A stretch of DNA of 64,000 nucleotides from assembly GCF_003002065.1 (NCBI RefSeq), contig NZ_PVZG01000010.1:124001-188000 (forward strand), in the 5' to 3' direction. Source of the DNA: Pseudosporangium ferrugineum (GTDB taxonomy: Bacteria; Actinomycetota; Actinomycetes; Mycobacteriales; Micromonosporaceae). Position 1 is the stretch's first letter. The number at the start of each line of letters is the position of its first letter. The notes under the pieces are model-generated. The model was not told the DNA's origin, did no database searches, and was given only the letters and a program-made list of their open reading frames with translations. The translations under genes and the position numbers were made by a program. Positions 35,829 to 44,085 of the stretch are shown here, piece by piece.

Positions 35829-36977
35829 TCACGTCCCCGAGCGTGGTTCCGCCCACTCTTCATCGAATACCCGCCCGTCCGTGGCCTCGATCGCCGTGGC
35901 GTACACCTCCAGGACACGTTGGGCGACGCTGGGCCAGTCGTACGCCTTGACTACTGTCCGTGCGCATTTGGCCAGCTCAGCGCGACGCGACGGGTCGTCC
36001 AGGAGGTCGCCGAGGACGGTGGTGAGCGCGGCCGCGTCGCCCGTCGGGAAGAGCGCGCCGGCCCGGCCGCCGTCGAGGACCCGGCGGAACGCGTCCAGGT
36101 CGCTGGCCGCGATGGCCGCACCGGCCGCCATCGCCTCGGTGAGGATCATGCCGAACGACTCGCCGCCGGTGTTCGGCGCCACGTAGACGTCGACGCTGCG
36201 CAGCATCCGGGCCTTGTCGGCCTCGCTGACCAGGCCCAGGAACTCGACCCGGGAGCGCAGCCCGGCCGGGATGCCGAGGTCGCCGGGGTCGCCGGGGCCG
36301 GCCACCAGCAGGCGCAGCCCCGGCCGTTCGGCGGCCAGCGTGACGAACGCCGTACGCAGCAGGTCGAAGCCCTTGCGGGGTTCGGTGAAGCGGCCCAGGA
36401 AGCCGAGGGTGCCGCCCTCCCCCGGCCATCCCGGCAGGGGTTCGGCGGTGGCGAACTTCGCCACCGCGACGCCGTTCGGGATCTCCACCGCGCCGCCGCC
36501 CAGGTGCTCGACCTGCACCTTGCGGGCGAGTTCGCTGACCGCGATCCGGGCGGTGATCTTCTCGACCACCAGCTGGAGCAGGCCCTGCGCGGCGGACAGC
36601 GCCCGGGAGCGGGTCATCGCGGTGTGGAAGGTGGCCACCACCGGCCCGCGCGCGGAGAGCACGGCCAGCAGGGACAGGCTCAGGGTCATCGGCTCGTGCA
36701 CGTGGAGCACGTCGAACTTGCCGCGGGCCAGCCAGCGGCGCACCCGCGCGGTCGAGACGGGGCCGAAGGCGATCCGGGCCACCGAGCCGTTGTACGGCAG
36801 CGGCATCGCCCGCCCGGCCGGCACCACGTACGGCGGGAGTTCGGCGTCCTCGTCGGCCGGCGCCAGCACGCTCACCTCGTGGCCGAGACCGATCAGCGCC
36901 TCGGCGAGGTCCACGATGTGGTTCTGCACGCCGCCCGGCACGTCGAACGAGTACGGCGAGACGATCCCGATCCGCAC
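35829..36977 (-). CDS. pimA: Phosphatidylinositol alpha-mannosyltransferase
   Basis: A 382-residue GT4, GT-B fold enzyme that transfers mannose from GDP-mannose to phosphatidylinositol at the inner membrane face. Visible: IGIVSPYSFDVPGGVQNHI at the N-terminus, VLHVHEPMTLSLSLLAV, VATFHTAMTRSRAL, GFLGRFTEPRKGFDLL and the nucleotide-binding NTGGESFGMILTEAMAAG. GTG 36977 is chosen by family alignment, with GAGGGG upstream; the frame is open further into patA. Third gene of pgsA-patA-pimA. Confidence 0.93.
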   Translation of the reverse strand: MRIGIVSPYSFDVPGGVQNHIVDLAEALIGLGHEVSVLAPADEDAELPPYVVPAGRAMPLPYNGSVARIAFGPVSTARVRRWLARGKFDVLHVHEPMTLSLSLLAVLSARGPVVATFHTAMTRSRALSAAQGLLQLVVEKITARIAVSELARKVQVEHLGGGAVEIPNGVAVAKFATAEPLPGWPGEGGTLGFLGRFTEPRKGFDLLRTAFVTLAAERPGLRLLVAGPGDPGDLGIPAGLRSRVEFLGLVSEADKARMLRSVDVYVAPNTGGESFGMILTEAMAAGAAIAASDLDAFRRVLDGGRAGALFPTGDAAALTTVLGDLLDDPSRRAELAKCARTVVKAYDWPSVAQRVLEVYATAIEATDGRVFDEEWAEPRSGT

Positions 36978-36990
36978 GCTGACCCGCCCC

Positions 36991-37878
36991 TCAGACCCGG
37001 GCGCTCTGGTTGAGCCACATCTTCTGGAGCATGTGCCAATCCTGCGGGTGCTCGGCGATGCCGATCTCGAACGCTCTCGCCATGCGCTGGGTCGTCTCGC
37101 GGACCCGCGCGTCGAGGGCGCCCTCGGTGGCGAGCTCGATCCGGCGGATCCGCCCGGCCGTGCGCTCGTCGGTGAAGAACAGGTCGGCGGCGTACAGCGG
37201 TGCTCCCGTCCGCAGGGCGAGCAGCGCCGGGCCGGCGGGCATGCGGGTGCGCCCGCCGAAGAACTCGACCTCGACGCCGCGGGCGGACAGGTCGCGGTCG
37301 GCGAGCAGCGCGACCGCATAGCCCTGGGTGGCCTTCTCGGCGAGCACGTCGAGCGGGGGCGGCCCGCCGGTGAGGGGCACCACTTCCATGCCGAGCTTTT
37401 CCCGGTACGCGACGAAGCGCTCGAACAGTCCCTCGGGCTTGAGCCGCTCGGCGACGGTGATCATCCGGTGGCCGCTGGAGACGAGCCAGGCTGCCGCCGC
37501 GTCCCAGTTGGCCACGTGCGGCAGCGCGAGGATCATGCCCTTGCCCTCGGCCATGACGGCGTGCAGCTCGTCCGCCTGCTCGAGGTGGAAGTCGGTGAGG
37601 AACTGCTCCCGGGACTGCGAGGGCAGCCGGAAGGCCTCCATCCAGTAGCGGGCGTACGAGCGCAGCCCCGCGCGTACCAGATCCTCGAGGTCGGCGTCGC
37701 TCATGGCCGGACCGACCACCTGGCGCAGGTTGCGGCGCAGCCGCTGGGTGCCCGGACCGTTGCCGCGGGCGGCCCGGTCGGCCCCGGCGTCGAAGATCGC
37801 CCGGGCGGCGCGCAGCGGGAGCACCCGCACGAGCCGCCACCCGGCCGCGTAACCGAGCTCGGTGAGCCGGTCCTTCAC
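36991..37878 (-). CDS. Phosphatidylinositol mannoside acyltransferase (HtrB/LpxL-like)
   Basis: A 295-residue LpxL/HtrB-family acyltransferase. Its position between pgsA and pimA identifies it as the PatA-type enzyme that acylates PIM. The catalytic region is ILALPHVANWDAAAAWL (an HxxxxD/N-type motif); further marks are FVAYREKLGMEVVPL and ALLADRDLSARGVEVEFFG. GTG 37878 overlaps the pgsA stop by 4 bp; its end lies 13 bp before pimA. It acts at the cytoplasmic membrane. Confidence 0.9.
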   Translation of the reverse strand: MKDRLTELGYAAGWRLVRVLPLRAARAIFDAGADRAARGNGPGTQRLRRNLRQVVGPAMSDADLEDLVRAGLRSYARYWMEAFRLPSQSREQFLTDFHLEQADELHAVMAEGKGMILALPHVANWDAAAAWLVSSGHRMITVAERLKPEGLFERFVAYREKLGMEVVPLTGGPPPLDVLAEKATQGYAVALLADRDLSARGVEVEFFGGRTRMPAGPALLALRTGAPLYAADLFFTDERTAGRIRRIELATEGALDARVRETTQRMARAFEIGIAEHPQDWHMLQKMWLNQSARV

Positions 37879-38531
37879 GGCGTCTCCCCGGCCGGCGCCA
37901 CCGGCGCGGGCGGCGTGGCGTCCGGCCGGTCGGAGCGCGCGGCGTGGATCAGCCGCTGGAAGACGGTGACCACCGACAGCACGGCGAGGATCCACAGGGC
38001 CGCGGGCAGCCCCCAGTCCAGGCCGGCGGCGCCGAGCAGGCCGCCGACGCCCAGGATGAGCAGGCGCTCGAGGCGCTCGGCGATGCCCACGTCGGCGTTC
38101 AGGCCGAGGCTCTGCGCGCGGGCCTTGACGTAGGAGACGACCTGCCCGCCGACGAGGCAGAGCAGGGCGGCCCACACGCCGCCGTACGGGTTGTCCTCGG
38201 TGGCGAGGTAGTAGACGACGGCCGCGAAGACGGCGCCGTCGGCGATGCGGTCCATCGAGGAGTCGAGCAGCGCGCCGAAGTGGCCGCCGCCGGGGCCGCG
38301 CATCCGGGCCATCGTCCCGTCGAGCGCGTCGGTCAGGGCGCTGAGGGTGACGATCACCGTGCCCCAGAACAGCATTCCGCGGGCGCCGAACCCGGCGCCG
38401 ATGAGCACGCCGACGGTGCCCGCGACGGTCACCGCGTTGGGTGTCACGCCGAGGCGTAGCAGGAGTCGGGCGGTCGGGTCTACCCCGTACGCGACGAAGG
38501 CACGGGCGGGAACACTGACGATCTTTGCCAT
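37875..38531 (-). CDS. pgsA: CDP-alcohol phosphatidyltransferase, phosphatidylinositol phosphate synthase
   Basis: A 218-residue integral membrane enzyme. The CDP-alcohol motif is complete, DALDGTMARMRG...GALLDSSMDRIAD, giving the eight conserved residues. In this operon context the product is phosphatidylinositol phosphate, the base of PIM lipids. Several membrane helices are visible. The ATG at 38531 (AKIVSVPARAF follows) fits homologues; the frame extends to 38600 without family sequence. First gene of the operon; promoter probably in 38532-38700, shared divergently with the EF-G2 gene. Confidence 0.92.
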   Translation of the reverse strand: MAKIVSVPARAFVAYGVDPTARLLLRLGVTPNAVTVAGTVGVLIGAGFGARGMLFWGTVIVTLSALTDALDGTMARMRGPGGGHFGALLDSSMDRIADGAVFAAVVYYLATEDNPYGGVWAALLCLVGGQVVSYVKARAQSLGLNADVGIAERLERLLILGVGGLLGAAGLDWGLPAALWILAVLSVVTVFQRLIHAARSDRPDATPPAPVAPAGETP

Positions 38532-38810
38532 GGCCGTCCCACCATAACGGCGCCCGGCGACGGGCGGTACGGCGCCGGTCACGCGTCGCCGAATCGTCAC
38601 CGGGGCCCATTGGTCCCGCCCCCGCGTGACTACCGGGGGTTGCGCGTCCGACTGCGGTGGGTGTCAGATCCAAGGACAGCGTCGTAACAGCCGGGAAACA
38701 ATATGCGGTACGGATGGTGCGACGCGCCATCGCACCAGGCGGCGCCTCGGTCCGCGGCGAGCGGGTCGGGAAGAATGGCCGCCGACCGGCTGACAGGAGG
38801 TGCGTCAGGG

Positions 38811-40961
38811 ATGGCGCAGAAGAACCAGGACAACACGGGCGGGCCGGTGGTGACCGAGCCCGGCAGAGTACGCAACGTGGTGCTGGTGGGCCACTCCGGT
38901 GCGGGGAAGACGACGCTGGTCGAGGCGCTGCTGGCGGCGACCGGCACGATTCCCCGGGCCGGAACGGTGACCGACGGCACCACGGTCTGCGATCACGACC
39001 CGGCGGCCGTACGCCAGCAGCGGTCCGTCTCGCTCGCCTGCGCGTCCGTCGTGCACCAGGGCGTCAAGCTCAACCTGCTGGACACCCCCGGCTACGCGGA
39101 CTTCGTCGGGGAGCTGCGCGCCGGCCTGCGCGCCGCGGACGCCGCGCTCTTCGTGGTGTCGGCGGTCGACGGCGTGGACGACGCGACCACCGCCCTGTGG
39201 GAGGAGTGCGCCGCCGTCGGCATGCCGCGCGCGGTCACGATCACCCGGCTCGACCACCCCCGCGCCGACTACGAGGGCACGCTGCAGGACTGCCAGGACG
39301 CGTTCGGCGAGAACGTCATGCCGATCTACCAGCCGATGCTGGGCGACGACGGCACCTCGGTCGCCGGGCTGCTGGGCCTGGTGACGCTCCGGGTCCTGGA
39401 CTACTCCGAGGGCTATCCGCCGCGGACCGCCGAGGCGGAGCCCGAGCACCTGAACCCGGTCCGGGACGACCGCAACCTGCTCATCGAGGGGATCATCGCC
39501 GAGAGCGAGGACGAGACCCTGATGGACCGGTACGTGGCCGGCGAGCTGATCAGCACCGAGACCCTCGTGCCCGACCTGGAGAAGGCGGTGGCGCGGGGCA
39601 ACTTCTATCCGGTCATCCCGGTCTGCTCGGCGACCGGCGTGGGCCTGGACGCCCTGCTCGACGGCCTGGTCAACGGCGCGCCCTCGCCGCTGGAGCACGA
39701 CCTGCCGGTGGTCACCGGCGTCGACGGCAGCCCGCGACCGCCGCTGACCTGCGACCCGGCCGGACCGCTGGTGGCCGAGGTGGTGAAGACCACGATCGAC
39801 CGGCACGTCGGCCGGGTGTCGCTGGTCCGGGTCTTCTCCGGCACCCTGCGCCCCGAGCTCACCGTGCACGTCTCGGGGCACGGCATGACCGAGCGCGGAC
39901 ACCCCGACCACGACGCCGACGAGCGGATCGCCCACGTGTACGCGCCGCTGGGCGTGCAGCTGCGCGAGGTGTCCTCGTGCATCGCGGGCGACATCTGCGC
40001 GATCACCAAGTCGGGCAGCGCGGAGACCGGCGACACCCTCTCCGCCAAGGACCAGCCGCTGCTCATGGAGCCGTGGACCATGCCCGAGCCGCTGCTGCCG
40101 ATCGCCGTGGTGGCCAAGTCGCGCTCCGACGAGGACGCGCTGGCCAAGAACCTGGCCCGGCTGGTCGCCGGCGACCCGACGCTGCGCCTGGAGCGCAACC
40201 CGAGCACGCACCAGCTGGTGCTGTGGTGCATGGGCGAGGCGCACGCCGACGTGGTGCTGGAGCGTCTCCGGGCCGGCGGCGTGGATCTGGACACCGAGCC
40301 GGTCAAGGTCTCGCTGCGGGAGACCTTCGGCGCCCCGGCCAAGGGCCACGGCCGGCACGTGAAGCAGTCCGGCGGGCACGGCCAGTACGCGGTCTGCGAT
40401 CTCGAGGTGGAGCCGCTGCCCCGCGGCGCGGGCTTCGAGTTCGTGGACAAGGTGGTGGGCGGCGCGGTGCCGCACAACTACATCCCGTCGGTGGAGAAGG
40501 GCGTACGCGCCCAGCTGGAGCGCGGGATCGTGGCCGGCTATCCGGTCGTCGACCTGCGGGTGACGCTCGTGGACGGCAAGGCGCACAGCGTGGACTCGTC
40601 CGACGCCGCGTTCCAGACCGCCGGGGCGCTCGCCCTGCGCGAGGCCGCGGAGCAGGGTCAGGTGACGCTGCTCGAACCGGTCGACGAGATCGTGGTCCGG
40701 GTGCCGGACGCGTACGTGGGTGCGGTGATGAGCGACCTGTCCGGCCGCCGGGGCCGCCCGATGGGCAGCGAGGCGGACACCGACGGCGAGCACAGCCTGG
40801 TCCGCGCCGAGGTGCCCGCGACCGAGCTGGTGCGCTACGCGGTCGAGCTGCGCGCGCTCACCTCGGGCTCCGGCACGTTCACCCGCGCGTACGCCCGCCA
40901 CGAGCCCATGCCGGCCAATCTCGCCGAGGCGGTCCGCAAGGAGCACGCCGCCGCGAGGTGA
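38811..40961 (+). CDS. Elongation factor G-like protein (EF-G2)
   Basis: A 716-residue translational GTPase paralogue. G1 is GHSGAGKTTLVEAL, G3 is DTPGYADFVGEL, and G4 is TRLDHPRADY in place of canonical NKxD, as in other actinobacterial EF-G2. Domains II-V follow, with HGRHVKQSGGHGQYAVCDLEVEP and a C-terminal GRRGRPMGSE segment. EF-G2 proteins in mycobacteria bind GTP but appear not to replace EF-G; the role is unclear. The ATG at 38811 follows AGGAGG by about 10 bases. No ribosomal genes are nearby. A hairpin at 41037-41070 probably ends it. Confidence 0.9.
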   Translation: MAQKNQDNTGGPVVTEPGRVRNVVLVGHSGAGKTTLVEALLAATGTIPRAGTVTDGTTVCDHDPAAVRQQRSVSLACASVVHQGVKLNLLDTPGYADFVGELRAGLRAADAALFVVSAVDGVDDATTALWEECAAVGMPRAVTITRLDHPRADYEGTLQDCQDAFGENVMPIYQPMLGDDGTSVAGLLGLVTLRVLDYSEGYPPRTAEAEPEHLNPVRDDRNLLIEGIIAESEDETLMDRYVAGELISTETLVPDLEKAVARGNFYPVIPVCSATGVGLDALLDGLVNGAPSPLEHDLPVVTGVDGSPRPPLTCDPAGPLVAEVVKTTIDRHVGRVSLVRVFSGTLRPELTVHVSGHGMTERGHPDHDADERIAHVYAPLGVQLREVSSCIAGDICAITKSGSAETGDTLSAKDQPLLMEPWTMPEPLLPIAVVAKSRSDEDALAKNLARLVAGDPTLRLERNPSTHQLVLWCMGEAHADVVLERLRAGGVDLDTEPVKVSLRETFGAPAKGHGRHVKQSGGHGQYAVCDLEVEPLPRGAGFEFVDKVVGGAVPHNYIPSVEKGVRAQLERGIVAGYPVVDLRVTLVDGKAHSVDSSDAAFQTAGALALREAAEQGQVTLLEPVDEIVVRVPDAYVGAVMSDLSGRRGRPMGSEADTDGEHSLVRAEVPATELVRYAVELRALTSGSGTFTRAYARHEPMPANLAEAVRKEHAAAR

Positions 40962-41036
40962 CCCTCGGACGGCCACCGCCATCGGGTACGCGGGCAGCTC
41001 GATGGCGCTGGCCGCCTGGAACAGCGGCAGGTCTGC

Positions 41037-41070
41037 GGAGTGCCGGTGGAGTTCTCAGCTCCGGCACTCC
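41037..41070 (+). terminator. Hairpin between EF-G2 and GGDEF genes
   Basis: GGAGTGCCGG (41037-41046) and its exact complement (41061-41070), loop of 14, 76 bp past the EF-G2 stop and 19 bp before the GGDEF start. No U-tract. It supports separate transcription of the next pair. Confidence 0.55.
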
Positions 41071-41088
41071 GGTGTCGATCACACTCGC

Positions 41089-42252
41089 GTGCCCCGCCGA
41101 CGCCGTGCCGAGCCTCGCGCCCTCACCTCCTGGCGCGTGCTGCTCGTCGTCGTCATCGCCGTCACCGCCACGGTGGCCGCCGGCGTGTACTCGCTCCAGG
41201 AGCAGATCCGGCGCCGGACGCTGGACAGCGCGCTGCAGGGGGTCGTCATCATCAGCTCGCTGGTGATCGACCGCAACATCACCCTGCACGACCTCACCGA
41301 CGAGCTGCACCCCGCCAACCGGGCCCAGCTCGACACCGACCTCGTCCTGCTCCAGCAGAAGGGCCGGATCCACGGCCTGCTCATCTGGTCGCTGCCGGCC
41401 GGGCGCCTCGCGTACGCCGACCCCGCGCACGAGCAGGCCGGCCCGCTCGACGACGCGCGCCGGGCCACCGTGCCGCTCGACCGGCCCACCGCGCGCGGCA
41501 CCGCCGACGTGGACACCGGCGAACCGCTGCTCGAGGTCGACTACCCGTACGACGCGAACGGCGACGGGATCGTGGACGGCCTCGCGGTCTTCCTGCTGCC
41601 CCGCGGCGACGTCGACACCTCGATCGCCCGCTCCACCCGGCTGCTGTACGGCGGCGGCATCCTCGTCCTGCTGGCCGCCCTCGCCGGCGTGCTGCAGGTC
41701 CGCCGCCGCCAGCGGGCCCAGGACCACGCCGCGGTGCACGACCCGCTGACCGGGCTCGGCAACCGCGAGAAGCTGCGCCGCGCGGCCGCCTCCGCGCTCG
41801 CCGGCGCCTCCGCGCAGCAGCCGGTCGCCCTGCTCGTGCTCGACCTCGACGGCTTCAAGGAGGTCAACGACACGCTCGGGCACCACGCCGGCGACCTGCT
41901 GCTCGCCGGCGTGGCCCAGGAGATCGAGCGGGTCGTGCGCGGCGGCGGGACGGTCACCCGGCTGGGCGGCGACGAGTTCGCCGTCCTGCTGCCCCGCACC
42001 GGCACCGAGCGGGCCCTCGCGGTCGCGGCGGCGGTCGGTGCGGCCGTACGCCGGCCCGTGCTGATCGAGGACCGCCCGGTGGCCGTCGGCGTGAGCATCG
42101 GCGTGGCCGTCGCCCCGGGGCACGGCCGCGACCTGAGCACGCTGCTGCAGCGTGGTGACGCGGCCATGTACCGCGCCAAGAAGGGCGACGGCGGCGTCGT
42201 CGCGTACGAGGACCGCATCCCGGCCATTCCCTCCCAGGTGGTATCGCCATGA
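41089..42252 (+). CDS. Membrane GGDEF-domain diguanylate cyclase
   Basis: A 387-residue protein: basic N-terminus, first membrane helix (residues ~11-33, WRVLLVVVIAVTATVAAGVY), an outer sensor region of ~150 residues, a second helix (~185-204) and a cytoplasmic GGDEF domain starting DPLTGLGNREKL. The active-site loop is an intact GGDEF at residues 293-297 and LDLDGFKEVND provides the metal Asp, so it should make c-di-GMP. No EAL domain. I take GTG 41089, just past the hairpin; no ribosome site is visible, and an ATG at 41002 would place the hairpin inside the gene. Its stop overlaps the next start, tying it to the binding lipoprotein. Confidence 0.87.
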   Translation: MPRRRRAEPRALTSWRVLLVVVIAVTATVAAGVYSLQEQIRRRTLDSALQGVVIISSLVIDRNITLHDLTDELHPANRAQLDTDLVLLQQKGRIHGLLIWSLPAGRLAYADPAHEQAGPLDDARRATVPLDRPTARGTADVDTGEPLLEVDYPYDANGDGIVDGLAVFLLPRGDVDTSIARSTRLLYGGGILVLLAALAGVLQVRRRQRAQDHAAVHDPLTGLGNREKLRRAAASALAGASAQQPVALLVLDLDGFKEVNDTLGHHAGDLLLAGVAQEIERVVRGGGTVTRLGGDEFAVLLPRTGTERALAVAAAVGAAVRRPVLIEDRPVAVGVSIGVAVAPGHGRDLSTLLQRGDAAMYRAKKGDGGVVAYEDRIPAIPSQVVSP

Positions 42253-43514
42253 CCTCAGTCCGCAGGTTCGCCACGCTGGTGGCCGCGGCCGCGCTCGTGG
42301 TCACCACCGCCGCGTGCGGCGGGGACGCCTCCGCCGACGACGCCCGGATCACCCTGACCGTCGACGACTTCGGCAACTTCGGCTACCGCGGCCTGCTGCG
42401 CGAGTACGAGGCCGCCCACCCCGGCGTGCGGGTGGTGGAGCGGGTCAGCGACTTCACGCAGCACCACGAGGACCTCGCCCGGCGCCTCGACGCGGGCAGC
42501 GGCGCCGGCGACGTGGTCGCAGTCGAGGAGGGGTACGCCGTCCAGTTCCGCGAGCGCGGCGGCGACTTCGTCAACCTGCTCGACCTCGGCGCCGGCAAGC
42601 TCGCCGGCAACTGGCTGCCGTGGAAGTGGGACGCCATGCTCAGCGCGGACGGCCGGCGCCAGATCGGGCTCGGCACCGACATCGGCGGCCTCGCCATGTG
42701 CTACCGCCCCGACCTGCTCAAGGCCGCCGGGATGCCATCCGATCGCGGGTCCGTCGCGAAGCTCTGGCCCACCTGGTCCGCGTACATCGACGCCGGCCGC
42801 CGGTTCCGCGCGGCGGGCCTCTCCGCCCAGTGGACCGACTCGGCCGGCAACGTCTTCAACCAGATCCTCGCCCAGCAGCCGGTCGGCTACTTCGACCGGC
42901 AGGAGAACCTCGCCCTCGAGACCGGCCCCGGCGTCCGTACGGCCTGGGACCTGGCCGTACGCATGGTCGCGGCGGGCGAGTCGGCGAAGTACGTGCCGTA
43001 CAGCGCCCAGTGGCGCGCGGCGCTGCAGGGCGGCCGGTTCGCGACGATGACCTGCCCCGCGTGGGCGCTGGGCTGGATCCAGCAGAACGCGCCGGCCACC
43101 CGGGGCCAGTGGGACGTGACCGTGGTGCCCGGCGCCGGCGGCAACTGGGGCGGGTCGTGGCTGACCGTGCCGAGGCAGAGTGCGCATCCGCGGGAGGCGT
43201 ACGAGCTCGCGGCCTGGCTGACCGCACCCGAGCAGCAGCGGCGCATCTTCCTCGAGACCGGGAACCTGCCGTCCGCGCCCGCCCTCTACGACGATCCGGG
43301 GGTGACCGGCTTCCACAGCCCGTTCTTCTCCCAGGCACCGGTCGGGCGCATCTTCACCGACGCCGCCTCCCGCAAGCCGACGCAGTACATCGGGCTGCAC
43401 AACGCCGCCGTGCGCGGCCTCGTCGAACGCAAGCTCAGCCAGGTGGAGATCGGTCAGCTCACGCCGGAGCAGGCCTGGCGGGAGGCGGTCGCCGAGGCGC
43501 GGAAGGTGCGCTGA
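42249..43514 (+). CDS. Extracellular solute-binding lipoprotein (ABC sugar-binding type)
   Basis: A 421-residue family 1 solute-binding protein. The signal peptide ends in a lipobox with Cys23 (VTTAACGG), so it is anchored outside the membrane. The ARITLTVDDFGNFGYRGLLREYEAAHPGV start and later WPTWSAYIDAGRRF and TVVPGAGGNWGGSWLTV are typical of carbohydrate binders. No permease or ATPase gene follows; instead it overlaps the GGDEF gene by 4 bp. It may deliver its ligand to the sensor part of the cyclase rather than to a transporter (inference). It abuts the convergent HIT gene with no gap. Confidence 0.9.
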   Translation: MTSVRRFATLVAAAALVVTTAACGGDASADDARITLTVDDFGNFGYRGLLREYEAAHPGVRVVERVSDFTQHHEDLARRLDAGSGAGDVVAVEEGYAVQFRERGGDFVNLLDLGAGKLAGNWLPWKWDAMLSADGRRQIGLGTDIGGLAMCYRPDLLKAAGMPSDRGSVAKLWPTWSAYIDAGRRFRAAGLSAQWTDSAGNVFNQILAQQPVGYFDRQENLALETGPGVRTAWDLAVRMVAAGESAKYVPYSAQWRAALQGGRFATMTCPAWALGWIQQNAPATRGQWDVTVVPGAGGNWGGSWLTVPRQSAHPREAYELAAWLTAPEQQRRIFLETGNLPSAPALYDDPGVTGFHSPFFSQAPVGRIFTDAASRKPTQYIGLHNAAVRGLVERKLSQVEIGQLTPEQAWREAVAEARKVR

Positions 43515-44048
43515 TCAGGCGAGCGACTCCCACGCCTTGGCGAGCAGCTCCCGGGTGTCGCCCAGCAGCTGCGGCAGCACCTTGGTGCGCGCGATCACCG
43601 GCATGAAGTTGCCGTCGCCGCCCCACCGCGGCACCACGTGCTGGTGCAGGTGGGCGGCGATGCCCGCGCCGGCCACCGCGCCCTGGTTCATGCCCAGGTT
43701 GAAGCCGTGCGGGCTGCTCGCCCGCCGGACCGCCCGCATCGCCCGCTGGGTGAACGCCGCGAGCTCGGCGGTCTCCGGCCCGGTGAGGTCGGTGTAGTCG
43801 GCGACGTGCCGGTACGGGCACACCAGCAGGTGGCCGGGGTTGTACGGGTACAGGTTGAGCACCACGAACACCTCGTCGCCCCGGGCCACCACCAGGCTCT
43901 CGCCCTCGGGCAGGCCCGGCGCGACGCAGAACGGACAGCCGGCCGGCTTCTCGTAACCGCCCTCGGGCCGGTCGGCCCCCGAGATGTACGCCATCCGGTG
44001 CGGCGTCCAGAGCCGATCGAGCCCGTCCGGTTCCCCTGCGTCGCTCAC
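43515..44048 (-). CDS. HIT-domain protein (AP4A-type hydrolase/phosphorylase)
   Basis: A 177-residue histidine-triad protein. The triad HLHQHVVPRW is intact, along with CPFC near residue 39 and NLYPYNPGHLLVCPYRHV. In actinobacteria the gene between thrS and pgsA codes for an AP4A phosphorylase-like HIT enzyme; this one sits next to thrS and fits that role. GTG 44048 is 37 bp after the thrS stop. Confidence 0.9.
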   Translation of the reverse strand: MSDAGEPDGLDRLWTPHRMAYISGADRPEGGYEKPAGCPFCVAPGLPEGESLVVARGDEVFVVLNLYPYNPGHLLVCPYRHVADYTDLTGPETAELAAFTQRAMRAVRRASSPHGFNLGMNQGAVAGAGIAAHLHQHVVPRWGGDGNFMPVIARTKVLPQLLGDTRELLAKAWESLA

Positions 44049-44085
44049 CGACCCACCCTAAGCCCGGCGCCGCGGCCCCGCCGCG

